In this document: positions 44,714 to 53,741 of the stretch, piece by piece
How the letters are laid out: each line of letters begins with the position of its first letter
How positions within the stretch are numbered: position 1 is the stretch's first letter
Assembly: GCF_000340885.1 (NCBI RefSeq)
Contig: NC_020291.1
Location: forward strand, 1,177,001-1,241,000
DNA length: 64,000 bases
Direction of reading: 5' to 3'
Origin: Clostridium saccharoperbutylacetonicum N1-4(HMT)
Lineage (GTDB): Bacteria > Bacillota > Clostridia > Clostridiales > Clostridiaceae
Notes under the pieces: model-generated
Databases searched by the model: none
The model's input: only the letters and a program-made list of their open reading frames with translations
Told to the model about the DNA's origin: nothing
Program-made: the position numbers and the translations under genes

Positions 44714-45760
44714 ATGAATAAAAATAAGAATATAAATAAAAATGTGAATAGAAAACCGAAATTAAAAGTAAAAAAATCAAAGAAATCCAAAAAAAAGATA
44801 TCAATTAAGACAATAGTTATGTTTTTGGTTTTTGAATTGATTTTTTCAGCATGTACATTTCCATTTATGATTTTATATGGCCCTTTTGATGTTGCAAAAT
44901 CTACTTATGTTGGTGCAGCTATGACTTCAACAAGTTATCAATTTATGGCTAGATGGTTTATGTCAGATGCAAAAATAGCAGAAATTCAAGGACAAAATTC
45001 AGTTGAGGATAATGGTGAGAAAACTGATTTAGATCAAATAAATATTCCTAAGGTTAAGGATGATACAATAGAAATACAGACAATTGAAGGTAATTCAAAA
45101 TATAGTGGTTATTATATGATTGTAAAAGATCCAACAAGGGTTAAGATTGGAGTAACTTCTAAGATAGGCGTAGAAGGAGAAACTACTTCTCAAATTGCAG
45201 AAGAAAATGGAGCAATTGCGGCAATTAATGGAGGAGGATTTGTTGACCAATCATCAACACAGGCATGGACAGGAAATGGTGGTGTACCAACTGGTATTGT
45301 TATGACTGGTGGAAAAGTTAAAAATGATGATACTGGTGGAAAAGAAGTATCATGTCTTGGTATAACTAAAGAAGGAAAAATGATGGTAGGTAATTATACT
45401 TTAGATGAGCTTGTGAAACAAGGCGTTCAAGAAGCAGTAAGTTTTTACCCAGCATTAATTATTAGTGGTAAAAAGTTAACAATTAATGGAGATGGTGGAT
45501 TTGGTATAAGACCAAAGACTGCAATAGGACAAAAAAAAGATGGCTCAATAATTCTTATGGTTATTGATGGAAATGACCTTGGAAGCTTAGGTGCGACAGT
45601 AAAGGAAGTACAAGATATTATGTATCAATTGGGTGCCTATAATGCTATTAATTTAGATGGTGGAAAATCAACGACTATGTATTATGATGGTGATATAATA
45701 AACAAACCATCAAACAGCATGGGAGAGAGAACTATTGCAACAGCAATTATTGTTAAATAA
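44714..45760 (+). CDS. Membrane-anchored phosphodiester glycosidase (NAGPA/DUF2233) family protein
   Basis: 348 aa. A Lys/Asn-rich cytoplasmic tail (1-33) and one membrane helix (about 35-56) are followed by the NAGPA domain (about 110-348): AAINGGGFVD, GVPTGIVMTGGKV, GIRPKTAIGQKKDGSI, YNAINLDGGKSTTMYYDG and GERTIATAI. Relatives remove GlcNAc from phosphodiesters or act in wall glycopolymer or spore metabolism (YngK/SpoIID-adjacent types). The external location follows from the positive-inside rule. The downstream gene starts 20 bases later and is probably co-transcribed. Confidence 0.9.
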   Translation: MNKNKNINKNVNRKPKLKVKKSKKSKKKISIKTIVMFLVFELIFSACTFPFMILYGPFDVAKSTYVGAAMTSTSYQFMARWFMSDAKIAEIQGQNSVEDNGEKTDLDQINIPKVKDDTIEIQTIEGNSKYSGYYMIVKDPTRVKIGVTSKIGVEGETTSQIAEENGAIAAINGGGFVDQSSTQAWTGNGGVPTGIVMTGGKVKNDDTGGKEVSCLGITKEGKMMVGNYTLDELVKQGVQEAVSFYPALIISGKKLTINGDGGFGIRPKTAIGQKKDGSIILMVIDGNDLGSLGATVKEVQDIMYQLGAYNAINLDGGKSTTMYYDGDIINKPSNSMGERTIATAIIVK

Positions 45761-45780
45761 ACAGAAGGTGGGAGCAGGTT

Positions 45781-46815
45781 ATGAAGATATTTAAAAAGAT
45801 AATTGCATGGGCAATGCTATCTATAATACTTCAAATTGGTGTTTTATATTTTTTAAATAATCATGCATTTAAGCAGAACTCAGAATTTAAAAGTAATGCA
45901 TTAAATATTAAAAAAGATAATACTAAAGATATAAAAGCAACAATAGCAGATAAGGCTGAAAATGTTAATATTTCATACAATGGTAAATATTTAAGTTATA
46001 AAGAAGCTGAAAATTTATTTTTGCAGGATACTAAAACAGGAACAAGTACTCAGGTTAAAACAGAAAATGGAGGAACTATACTTTATTATGATTGGGTTCC
46101 AGATAGAAATGTTTTAATGATAGTAGAGAAAGTCAATAAAAATGGTAAAGCTAAAATCCAACTTATAACATATGATGCAGTTAATGCTTCAGAATCACCT
46201 GTTAAAGAGATATGTGCATATCAGGAAAATATGAAAATTAAAAAAATAAGTGCATCAGTTTTTACAGGGGTATTCTATGTTGATATTGATAAGGGTGGAG
46301 CTAAGGATACTGTTTATAGAATAGATAGAAATAATGATATGAGTGAGGTTAAGCTTAACACTTATATTTTAGGTAATATACAAGTTATTCCTCATGCTGA
46401 CAGGTTAATATATGCAGATAAAATAAAAGGAACCTTTTATGTTACAGCACCTAATAAACAGCTTAATTTTAATTCTAATAAGAAGTTGATTCTTTTGGGA
46501 ATAGATAAAAATGATGTTGTATATATGGGAGAACTTAATGGAGATAAAATTGCAACTATAACATATGGTAAGGTTGATGAAGATACCTCTACATGGAAGA
46601 AGATTACTCTTGATTCAGTTGCTAATGCTGATGATATATATTTAAGTAATAGCAGTGAGATATTGATTAATGATAATCTTAAAGGAAGCGTTAAAAATCT
46701 AACTACCGGAAAAGAAATTGAGTACGAAGGTAAGCTTGTTCAAATAAAGGAAGATTTTATTGCTACAAAAGATAATAGTGGAAAATTATCGTATAAGAGT
46801 TTAAAAGATAAATAA
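45781..46815 (+). CDS. Hypothetical membrane-anchored beta-propeller-like protein
   Basis: 344 aa. One N-terminal membrane helix (about 8-26) is followed by an external domain of repeated beta-strand units such as KYLSYKEAENLFLQD, ILYYDWVPDRNVLMIVEK and DKIKGTFYVTAP, like the N-terminal propeller of DPP IV or TolB-type proteins, but without a hydrolase domain. The family is not certain. It is co-transcribed with the glycosidase-like gene 20 bases upstream (GGTGGGAG before the ATG) and ends at a terminator, so a joint role in surface glycopolymer handling is likely by context only. Confidence 0.8.
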   Translation: MKIFKKIIAWAMLSIILQIGVLYFLNNHAFKQNSEFKSNALNIKKDNTKDIKATIADKAENVNISYNGKYLSYKEAENLFLQDTKTGTSTQVKTENGGTILYYDWVPDRNVLMIVEKVNKNGKAKIQLITYDAVNASESPVKEICAYQENMKIKKISASVFTGVFYVDIDKGGAKDTVYRIDRNNDMSEVKLNTYILGNIQVIPHADRLIYADKIKGTFYVTAPNKQLNFNSNKKLILLGIDKNDVVYMGELNGDKIATITYGKVDEDTSTWKKITLDSVANADDIYLSNSSEILINDNLKGSVKNLTTGKEIEYEGKLVQIKEDFIATKDNSGKLSYKSLKDK

Positions 46816-46819
46816 TTTT

Positions 46820-46865
46820 AAAGAAGAGTATTCAAATTTGATGTGAAATTGGATACTCTTTCTGA
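46820..46865 (+). terminator. Terminator after the 344-aa gene
   Basis: AGAAGAGTATTCAAATTT pairs with AAATTGGATACTCTTTCT around GATGTG (46822-46863). Confidence 0.75.
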
Positions 46866-46933
46866 TTAATTAACCTTTTGTGTGATTAAGTTAGTTATGT
46901 AGGATAAAAAAAGTGTGAGTTAAAAATCCAAAG

Positions 46934-46962
46934 TTGTGACAATTTATTTTTTATGATATCAT
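46934..46962 (+). promoter_or_regulatory. Promoter of the site-2-type protease gene
   Basis: TTGTGA (46934-46939), 17-base spacer, TATCAT (46957-46962); leaves a leader of about 110 bases. Confidence 0.6.
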
Positions 46963-47018
46963 TATTGGAATAAACAGTTAATAGTAAACCCAAAAATGTA
47001 TTGGGGGAGGATAAGTTG

Positions 47019-47054
47019 ATGCATTTTAAAGAAATATTGCAAATAATTTTGTGA
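47019..47054 (+). CDS. Possible 11-codon upstream ORF
   Basis: ATG at 47019 is preceded 8 bases upstream by a very strong GGGGGAGG (47003-47010) and reads MHFKEILQIIL before TGA at 47052, 27 bases before the protease start. Either a leader peptide or a chance site; the strength of the ribosome binding site is the only support. Confidence 0.3.
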   Translation: MHFKEILQIIL

Positions 47055-47081
47055 AAAAAATTAAAATAGAAGGAGAATTAT

Positions 47082-47738
47082 ATGGATTTACTTAATTTAA
47101 ACACATCAATTTATGACAAGATTGTCATAATACCAGCACTTATTGTTGCATTTACAGTTCATGAATTTGCACATGCTTTTGTTGCAGATAAGTTAGGAGA
47201 TAAAACACCAAGATTTCAAGGAAGAGTAACTTTGAATCCAGCAGCACATCTTGATCCTATTGGATTTATTTTGGCAGTATTCTTTATATTTGGGTGGGCA
47301 AAACCAGTGCAAACAAATCCATCAGCATATAAAAACCCTAGTAAAGATAGTTTGAAAGTGAGTTTAGCTGGACCAATTTCAAATTTTATTGTTGCTATTA
47401 TAGCAACTGTAATATATGCATTGTTCATTAAAGTTTTTTATTTTAAGTTATCAGAAGGTGTGGCACAAGTTTTGCATGATATGATATTTTATATACTTTC
47501 TGTTAATATTAGTATAGGATTATTTAATTTAATTCCGGTTCCACCATTAGATGGATTCAAGATTATTAAATATTTTAAGCCAAGAATTTTTTATGAATTT
47601 CAAGATAAGTTTTATCAATATCAGCCACTAATTCTTATAGCATTAATTCTATTTGGAGGAAGAATAATAGGTATTTTTTCAACAGCAATATTGAATTTTT
47701 TATTAAGATTAGTATCGGTAGTATTACATGTTTTTTAA
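47082..47738 (+). CDS. Site-2-type membrane metalloprotease (M50 family)
   Basis: 218 aa, with five or six hydrophobic segments. The zinc motif HEFAH (27-31) and the third ligand region NLIPVPPLDG are both intact, as is the LNPAAHLDPIGF segment typical of the short YwhC/Rv1223-like S2P subgroup. Such proteases cut within membranes; substrates of this short group are mostly unknown. GAAGGAGAA precedes the ATG. It stands alone between a promoter and a strong terminator. Confidence 0.93.
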   Translation: MDLLNLNTSIYDKIVIIPALIVAFTVHEFAHAFVADKLGDKTPRFQGRVTLNPAAHLDPIGFILAVFFIFGWAKPVQTNPSAYKNPSKDSLKVSLAGPISNFIVAIIATVIYALFIKVFYFKLSEGVAQVLHDMIFYILSVNISIGLFNLIPVPPLDGFKIIKYFKPRIFYEFQDKFYQYQPLILIALILFGGRIIGIFSTAILNFLLRLVSVVLHVF

Positions 47739-47772
47739 ATTATAGTAAATATACAATCAATAGTGTGCTAAG

Positions 47773-47806
47773 GATAATCCGTCTCTTAAGAAGAGACGGA
47801 TTATTT
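47773..47806. terminator. Bidirectional terminator after the S2P gene
   Basis: ATAATCCGTCTCTT pairs with AAGAGACGGATTAT around AAG; T-rich on both strands, serving the convergent wall-protein gene. Confidence 0.9.
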
Positions 47807-47812
47807 AATAAG

Positions 47813-49603
47813 TTATTTCTTTGTTATAGTTTCTTTTTTAGTATCATTATTTGTTTGTTTATTGGTTTTAGTATCAATTGATGAATTAGATTTGTCAGTT
47901 ACATTATGCGTATCGTTTGAGGTTGTAGTATTATTATTAGTAGTGCTACTTGAAACATTATTATTATTATTATTATTATTAGGAATTGGAGCTTTTTCTT
48001 TGCTTCCATCATAATCATAGTTTAAGGAAGCATCTGGATTTTGTAGCAATCCGTCATGCCCTAATACATATTCTTCATGGTTTTCTCCAATAACTATTGC
48101 ATCCTTTTGCATGGTTCCATCTTTGTAAAAATAATACCAGCCTTTTTCTGTCTTTAACCATCCTATTACTTTTTCATCATTATTTTTATAATAATACCAA
48201 TCGCCATTTCCTTTTCTCCAGGATGAATCATATTCTCTATAATCCTTTTGTTCAGAAGCAGTTTTATTGCTTGCTTTATCTTTTGATATTGTATTTTCAT
48301 TTAGTGGCGATTTGGCTTGTGTATTTTCTATAGGATTCTTATTTTCTTCACTTAACTTATTTTTAATATTAGAATCATAATTATTAAAGTCATTAATATT
48401 TTTATAAGTATTTTTCAAGGTTAATTTATCATAGTCACCATTTAATTTATTTGTGTTATCTTGAAAATATTCAGCTAGATCATATACAATATACCTATTT
48501 TTAATTTTTTTATTTTCCTTATCATGAAATTCTTCTTTTACTAGTACATTTTCTGAATCAACCATATGAATAGTAATATTACTATCATCACTATAAGTCT
48601 TAGGTATTTCTATAAGCATATCAAAGCCGTTTTTTTCAAGTTTAGCTAAATATATTTTGTTAGAATTATTATTATCGTCTTTTTTTATCAATATATATTC
48701 CTTATAAAAATTATCATATCCATATAGAGTTATGTTGCTTAATGGTTCTATAAATTTGCCAGCTATGTCATATTGATTAAGATTAATAGTGTCTTTGTTT
48801 TTATCATTATAATCTAAACCTATGTATGCTTGACCTTCTGAACAAAATGTATATTTTAAGTAGTTCCCAGTATGGTTATTAGTAACTTCGCTTTGAGAAT
48901 TATTGATTTTTATATCATCATATTTTACAAGCGTAAAATTACTGCCATCAAAGTTTATTTTTTTTACTACATTGTTTTGACAAATAGCATAGAAATTTTT
49001 TGCCGTGTTATCATAAAATATTCCACCAATAATATCTTCACTATCAAAACTACATTCAAATTTATATTGATCGTTGGTGCTAATATTATATAAGATGTAA
49101 TCTATTTTCTGAGATAGGTTTTTTGAGCATAAAAAATAATCACTGTTCCCAGAAATGGAATACCAGCTAGTAGGTGATTGATCATCTTTATTGGAAAGTA
49201 GGGGATATTCTTTTCCAGATTTCCAATTAAAGTAGCTATTCTTTCCAAAGATCTTATCACCATAAATATTTAAGTTAAAGTTTAAATAATCATCTGGTAA
49301 CTTTATACCAGATGTATTTGTATTTCCAGCTTTGTCTAAAATAAATATATTAGTATCATATAATTTTTTATTAATGTTATCATATTTTATTAAATATATA
49401 TTTCCATTAATATAACCTAACGGAATTTCTTCAAAATCATCATTGGTTTCATTTTCAATATTAATAATACTTTTTATATTATTTATACTTACATCTGCGT
49501 TTAATACTTCTATTTCTTCATTTCCTTTAAGTATGTATACTTTGTAAAATATACAGGATAATATAATTATTATTAATAATATAAAACTAAGTGTTTTTTT
49601 CAT
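47813..49603 (-). CDS. Secreted or anchored protein with choline-binding-type repeats
   Basis: 596 aa from the ATG at 49603 (GGGAGGAAAA upstream; the 49627 start has no site). An N-terminal hydrophobic anchor (about 3-22) is followed by about 370 residues of beta-rich sequence with many WYSISG/YILIKKDD-like strands and no recognised domain, then a Lys/Ser/Asn linker. Two wall-binding repeats follow (GNGDWYYYKNNDEKVIGWL, KGWYYFYKDGTMQKD), then a polyasparagine run and a Thr/Asn/Lys tail. The repeats bind choline or wall polymers. The Asn run is encoded by an ATT/AAT triplet tract (47957-47981). A foldback element lies 83 bases upstream, so the promoter is close to or inside it. Confidence 0.85.
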   Translation of the reverse strand: MKKTLSFILLIIIILSCIFYKVYILKGNEEIEVLNADVSINNIKSIINIENETNDDFEEIPLGYINGNIYLIKYDNINKKLYDTNIFILDKAGNTNTSGIKLPDDYLNFNLNIYGDKIFGKNSYFNWKSGKEYPLLSNKDDQSPTSWYSISGNSDYFLCSKNLSQKIDYILYNISTNDQYKFECSFDSEDIIGGIFYDNTAKNFYAICQNNVVKKINFDGSNFTLVKYDDIKINNSQSEVTNNHTGNYLKYTFCSEGQAYIGLDYNDKNKDTINLNQYDIAGKFIEPLSNITLYGYDNFYKEYILIKKDDNNNSNKIYLAKLEKNGFDMLIEIPKTYSDDSNITIHMVDSENVLVKEEFHDKENKKIKNRYIVYDLAEYFQDNTNKLNGDYDKLTLKNTYKNINDFNNYDSNIKNKLSEENKNPIENTQAKSPLNENTISKDKASNKTASEQKDYREYDSSWRKGNGDWYYYKNNDEKVIGWLKTEKGWYYFYKDGTMQKDAIVIGENHEEYVLGHDGLLQNPDASLNYDYDGSKEKAPIPNNNNNNNNVSSSTTNNNTTTSNDTHNVTDKSNSSIDTKTNKQTNNDTKKETITKK

Positions 49604-49685
49604 TTTTCCTCCCGATATAATAAGCATACATAATAAACTAATAATGTAAATAAATCATGAATTTATTATATATTTTTTTATTTGA

Positions 49686-50002
49686 TATAGATATCCAAAT
49701 GAATAATCAAACTTATAAATTGAATATACATGAATCATTGAAAAATTATAATCGTAACACTACACTAGAAATTAGATACATTTTTCTGGAAGCAGGCATG
49801 TGAAATTAAGCTGATGATGGTTATTAGTGGAAGGTTGTTCCATTTTCTGCTTGTCATAAATTTACTTTAGGAACATGCAGATATGGGTGCAACCTTCCAC
49901 TTAGAACCCATCCAGCGAAAATTTCACTAGTCCTGTGGAAGATAAATGTATCTGATTTCGGTAATTGTTGCATAAGTCTAATTCTCGCTTTGGATATCTT
50001 TA
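49686..50002 (-). mobile_element. Foldback (MITE-like) element, copy 4
   Basis: 317 bp between TATAGATATCCAAA (49686-49699) and TTTGGATATCTTTA (49989-50002), 12 of 14 matching. Relative to copies 1 and 3 it is inverted. It folds almost end to end: GAAATTAGATACAT with ATGTATCTGATTTC, TGTGAAATT with AATTTCAC, GGTTATTAGTGGAAGGTTG with CAACCTTCCACTTAGAACC, and CCATTTTCTGC with GCAGATATGG. The apex CATAAATTTACTTTAGGAAC matches copy 3. Confidence 0.85.
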
Positions 50003-50358
50003 TTAATCTAAACAATTATAAACTAAACTTATTACATAATTGTTAAATAATTCGTTTGATAAGGAATTTTATCAAAGTTATGGCATTTTATTTGGAAATC
50101 TTGAGTTTTATACAAATTTAAAAAATTGCCAACATTTAATCAGTTTCTTTGAAACTGTATTAAGTTGACAACTTTTCATAGACTTTTAATAATTTAATTT
50201 GTAGAGTTTTTTTACAATAATTTATTTTTGTTAATTTAATGTTGATTAGTTACATTTGTTGATTTTTAGATATATTGGATAGCATTAAGTACATATATAA
50301 TGCACTATATTTAGTAGATAATTAATTGCGAGGTACAATAATTTAATTGATATATATA
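50003..50358. other. AT-rich gene-free stretch
   Basis: No ORF or stable RNA recognised. There is a small CAGTTTC/GAAACTG hairpin near 50146-50162 and a TTGACA at about 50165 with an AATAAT 17 bases further on, which could be a plus-strand promoter without a visible gene. Confidence 0.4.
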
Positions 50359-51360
50359 TTATCGAATCCATACCCCGTCTGAACCTAAAACATATTTGTT
50401 TTCGCCTTCTATTATAGCTGTATCTTTTTGCATTACACCATCCTTGTTTGTATAATACCATTTGCCATTATATATAACCCATCCTATCTTTTTCACTCCG
50501 TTATCATCTACAAAATATGTTTTCCCATCGATAACTTTTTGGCTATAACCCTTTGTTTTTTCTAGATCTTCTTCAGGCTTAGTTCTATTAGTTAATGCAC
50601 CATCTGCATTTAATACGCAGTCATTACCTTTTCCATCTTTAATAGTTGTATTATTTTGCATTATTCCATTATCATTAAAATAGAACCATACTCCATTAAT
50701 TTGTTCCCAACCTTTAGCTAAGTGTTCTTTCTTTTGATTTCCATCATTATAAGTCCAGTCAGTTCCCACTTGTTTCCACTCTTTTTGACTCTTTTTATAT
50801 GCTTCTGAACTATCATAAGTAACTTCAACTCCATCGATGATATCATATCCATGCTCACCAACAAGTACTCCATCTTTATTTAACTTAACTTCTTTTCCAA
50901 ATTGATTTTTAACAGTTGTGTCTTTGAGCATTTCTCCCTTTTCATTGTAATAATATATTTTACCTTGATCTTCAACCCAGCCTGTTTTTTGCCCTGATGC
51001 ATTTAAATAATAGCACTTACCATTATCAAAATTGCAATTTACTCCATATTCCCAGTTAACTTCTCCTACTCCATTTTCATCAATTTTAACTTCAGTTTTA
51101 TTGTTAGGACCTAGAATAGTTTTATTTTTTACCATTTCACCATTCTCATCAAAATAATGCCATACTGAACCCTTATCATCTCCAAACAAGATCCATTGAT
51201 TTGTATCTTTTACACCATTGTTATAAGAATAAGTATGTCCATTTTCTGTTTTAAGTCCGTTTAATGTTGTTTCTGCATTGGCAGATAAATTTCCTACTGT
51301 TAAAAGACTTCCGCAAACTAAAGCAGCTGCAATTAATTGATTTAATATCTTTTTTTTCAT
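50359..51360 (-). CDS. Secreted choline-binding-type repeat protein
   Basis: 333 aa from the ATG at 51360, which has AGGAGG 7 bases upstream; the longer frame to 51426 runs through promoter sequence. The signal peptide is MKKKILNQLIAAALVCGS with a cleavage site near SANAE. The rest is built of wall-binding repeats: about 20-residue units with GW(V/I)..(G)KWYY..(K/E)DG.M and a following long connector (TTIKDGKGN, VLNADGAL). No catalytic domain is seen. The end resembles the end of the 596-aa protein (WYYTNKDGVMQKD vs WYYFYKDGTMQKD). 11-bp-phased repeats upstream suggest control by the adjacent two-component system. Confidence 0.9.
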   Translation of the reverse strand: MKKKILNQLIAAALVCGSLLTVGNLSANAETTLNGLKTENGHTYSYNNGVKDTNQWILFGDDKGSVWHYFDENGEMVKNKTILGPNNKTEVKIDENGVGEVNWEYGVNCNFDNGKCYYLNASGQKTGWVEDQGKIYYYNEKGEMLKDTTVKNQFGKEVKLNKDGVLVGEHGYDIIDGVEVTYDSSEAYKKSQKEWKQVGTDWTYNDGNQKKEHLAKGWEQINGVWFYFNDNGIMQNNTTIKDGKGNDCVLNADGALTNRTKPEEDLEKTKGYSQKVIDGKTYFVDDNGVKKIGWVIYNGKWYYTNKDGVMQKDTAIIEGENKYVLGSDGVWIR

Positions 51361-51463
51361 TTCTATTCCTCCTAAATAAAAGTAATTTAATAAATATTTG
51401 ATTTGTACCCTTAGTACATTACCCATAATAAACCTATTTCAAATACTTTCAATGCTTTTTACA

Positions 51464-51535
51464 TTTTTGTAATGTTCTTGTAGGATTTGGATATTAGTTG
51501 TTACTTATTTAATATTTTTGTAACATTCTTGTAAT
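51464..51535 (-). promoter_or_regulatory. 11-bp-phased direct repeats, likely OmpR-family operator
   Basis: On the minus strand two blocks occur, TTACAAGAATGTTACAAAAA (51534-51515) and CTACAAGAACATTACAAAAA (51483-51464). Each contains TTACAA-N5-TTACAA repeats with 11-bp period, centred 51 bp apart. They lie just upstream of a TTGAAA-16-TATTAT promoter for the choline-binding protein and downstream of the OmpR/HK genes. The layout fits PhoP/PhoB-type boxes. Confidence 0.6.
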
Positions 51536-51569
51536 ATCGCTCGTTAAAGAAAACTATAATTTAGAATTA

Positions 51570-51599
51570 ATGAAAAAAAGCCTAGTGGCTTTTTTCATA
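51570..51599 (-). terminator. Terminator of the histidine kinase gene
   Basis: TGAAAAAAAGCC and GGCTTTTTTCA form the stem around TAGT; it lies directly after the kinase stop codon on the minus strand. Confidence 0.8.
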
Positions 51600-51600
51600 A

Positions 51601-52992
51601 CTAATTTAAGCTTGATAAATAGAATGATATTTCATCATTTTCTATATTATATTTTAAAGTCAGCATATTCTTTTGTGCTAATTCATTACATAAATATAAT
51701 CCTAAGCCAGAACTTGAGATGCTTTCTTCCATATTGCAATCAAACTCATTATATTTAATAAAAGGTTCTAATAAATTTTCGGAAATATTTTTGGGGATTG
51801 AAGAAATTTTATTTTTTGTTTCAAATATAAAAGTATCAGCATCAGATTTTTTCAGTGAAATATATATTTCTTTACCTTTTGAGTATTTTAATGCATTATC
51901 TATTAAATTTAAAATTATATGTTCAATATCTTCTTTTACGGCTAAAATACTAATTTCATCTATATTAGCAATGAACTTTTTATTAAGTCGTCGGCTCCTG
52001 TCAATCAATCTATCACAAATGTCTAAAATTAATGTGTTTAGTTTCACTTCTTGTTTGATATCCTTTTTTCTAACTCCACATCTTGAAATTTCAAGAAGCT
52101 TTTGAATAAGTTCTTTTAACTTTCCACATTCAAGCATTATGCGGTTAACAGCTCTTTTTTTAAATTCTTCATCCATACTGTTTAGATCTTCTTCTTCTAA
52201 TATTTGGACATAACCATATATTGAAGTAACTGGTGTTTTGAGTTCATGGGTGGCATTGTTAAAAAAGTCTTTTGATATATTTTCTAATTTTTTCTTTTCT
52301 TCAATCATTTCATTAAAAGAATTAGTTACTTGTCCAATTTCATCTTTAGATCGTACTGAAATTTTATCAACATCTTTTCCTTCTCCATATTTTTTCATTT
52401 CCATGCTGAGCTTTTTTAAAGGACTGATTATTCTGTTTATAAAGTAATTTAATGATCCTATTATGACCACAAAAAGGATAATTTGTGCACTTATTATATT
52501 TGTCATTGTGTTCTTAATGCTATTGTAATACTCATCGTAGTTTTTTTGTATGATTAAACTTGAATCATATTTTCCATTAAGATAAACAGGGTATATGTAT
52601 GTAGAAATTAATCCATTTTTTATATTGAAGATTATTACTGAACTTTTTCCTTTTGAACTTTCTAATATATTATCAATACTATTTTCAAGTAATACATTTC
52701 CTTTACAATCTATTAATTTATTATTTGAATCATATAACCCAACATAGCAATCATAATTATTGTTAATTTCATAGACGGTTTTATTTTTTACTTTAGAGTC
52801 ATCCTCAATAACCATAGAACTGTATTTTAAAGTGCTTGTACTGAATTTACTGATATTCTCCATATCATCCTTGATATTGTTCTTAATACTTTTATAGAAA
52901 GTATTATAAATTAAAATACTTAATCCAAGATTAAATATAATAAGAGCAAAAATAATAGCAGTCATTATTTTTCCTTTTAGTGTTCTTAGCAT
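51601..52992 (-). CDS. Sensor histidine kinase (HAMP-HisKA-HATPase)
   Basis: 463 aa from ATG 52992; the GTG nine bases earlier has its AGGA too close. Two membrane helices (about 9-30 and 164-186) flank a 130-residue external sensor. A HAMP segment (PLKKLSMEMKKYGEG), then HisKA with His249 (ATHELKTPVTS) and HATPase (NLIDNALKY, SSSGLGLYL) follow. It overlaps functionally with the OmpR regulator directly upstream in transcription, forming a classical two-component system for an envelope signal. The neighbouring wall-protein gene is a likely target. Confidence 0.93.
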   Translation of the reverse strand: MLRTLKGKIMTAIIFALIIFNLGLSILIYNTFYKSIKNNIKDDMENISKFSTSTLKYSSMVIEDDSKVKNKTVYEINNNYDCYVGLYDSNNKLIDCKGNVLLENSIDNILESSKGKSSVIIFNIKNGLISTYIYPVYLNGKYDSSLIIQKNYDEYYNSIKNTMTNIISAQIILFVVIIGSLNYFINRIISPLKKLSMEMKKYGEGKDVDKISVRSKDEIGQVTNSFNEMIEEKKKLENISKDFFNNATHELKTPVTSIYGYVQILEEEDLNSMDEEFKKRAVNRIMLECGKLKELIQKLLEISRCGVRKKDIKQEVKLNTLILDICDRLIDRSRRLNKKFIANIDEISILAVKEDIEHIILNLIDNALKYSKGKEIYISLKKSDADTFIFETKNKISSIPKNISENLLEPFIKYNEFDCNMEESISSSGLGLYLCNELAQKNMLTLKYNIENDEISFYLSSLN

Positions 52993-53018
52993 ATTTTTCA
53001 CTTCCTAACTGTATGCCT

Positions 53019-53741
53019 TTATCTTATTACATATCCTACACCAAAAACTGTTTCTATTATAGAATTTTCTTTATCATCCCCAAGGTTTGCCCTTAATCGT
53101 CTTATGTGAACATCTACAGTTCTTGTATCACCATAATAGTCATATCCCCATACTTCATTTAAAAGTTGCTGTCTTGTGAAAACAATTCCTTTGTTTTTAT
53201 ATAAATAACTTAATAAATCAAATTCTTTTCTTTTTAGCAAAAGTTCCCGACCGTCTCTTATTACTGTTCGTGTATCAAAATTAATTGTAATTTCATCTTT
53301 TTCAACCTTATCAACAATAGCGTTGCTTTTATTATTTTCAAAAGGCGAAGAAGTAGTACTTTCGCTAGCAATAATATTTTTGTTTGCCCGTCTAAAAATA
53401 GCATTAATTCTAGCTATAACTTCTCTTATTTCAAATGGTTTTGTTATGTAGTCATCTGCGCCTATTTCCATACCCAATATTCTGTCAATAACATCATCTC
53501 TAGCAGTAAGCATAACAACATAACTTGTTTGATTTAGGATTTTACATAATTCAAAACCACTTATGTCTGGAAGCATTAGATCCAATAAAACTAAATGAGG
53601 TTCAAATTCTTTGAAAAGTTGCAAAGCAGTTTCTCCATTATAAGCTCCTTTTACTTCGAAGTTTTCCTTTGAAAGAGCAAATTTTAAAGTATCATTAATA
53701 GAAAATTCATCTTCAACAACTAATATTTTCTTCTTTTCCAT
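53019..53741 (-). CDS. OmpR/PhoB-family response regulator
   Basis: 240 aa. The receiver has Glu10/Asp11 and phospho-acceptor Asp54 (LLDLMLPD) and Lys in ITKPFE. A linker (about 120-150) is rich in Ser/Asn. The winged-helix DNA-binding domain (about 150-238) shows LLKRKEFDLLSYLYKN and TVDVHIRRLRANLG. AGGAGG-like GGAGGG precedes the ATG. The kinase gene follows after 26 bases. Family members bind 11-bp-phased direct repeats, such as those found at 51464-51535. Confidence 0.95.
   Translation of the reverse strand: MEKKKILVVEDEFSINDTLKFALSKENFEVKGAYNGETALQLFKEFEPHLVLLDLMLPDISGFELCKILNQTSYVVMLTARDDVIDRILGMEIGADDYITKPFEIREVIARINAIFRRANKNIIASESTTSSPFENNKSNAIVDKVEKDEITINFDTRTVIRDGRELLLKRKEFDLLSYLYKNKGIVFTRQQLLNEVWGYDYYGDTRTVDVHIRRLRANLGDDKENSIIETVFGVGYVIR

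Noticed and set aside
50146..50260. Small RNA gene downstream of the foldback element at 49686
   Set aside because: A TTGACA-like box and a small hairpin are present, but there is no convincing terminator or conserved structure.
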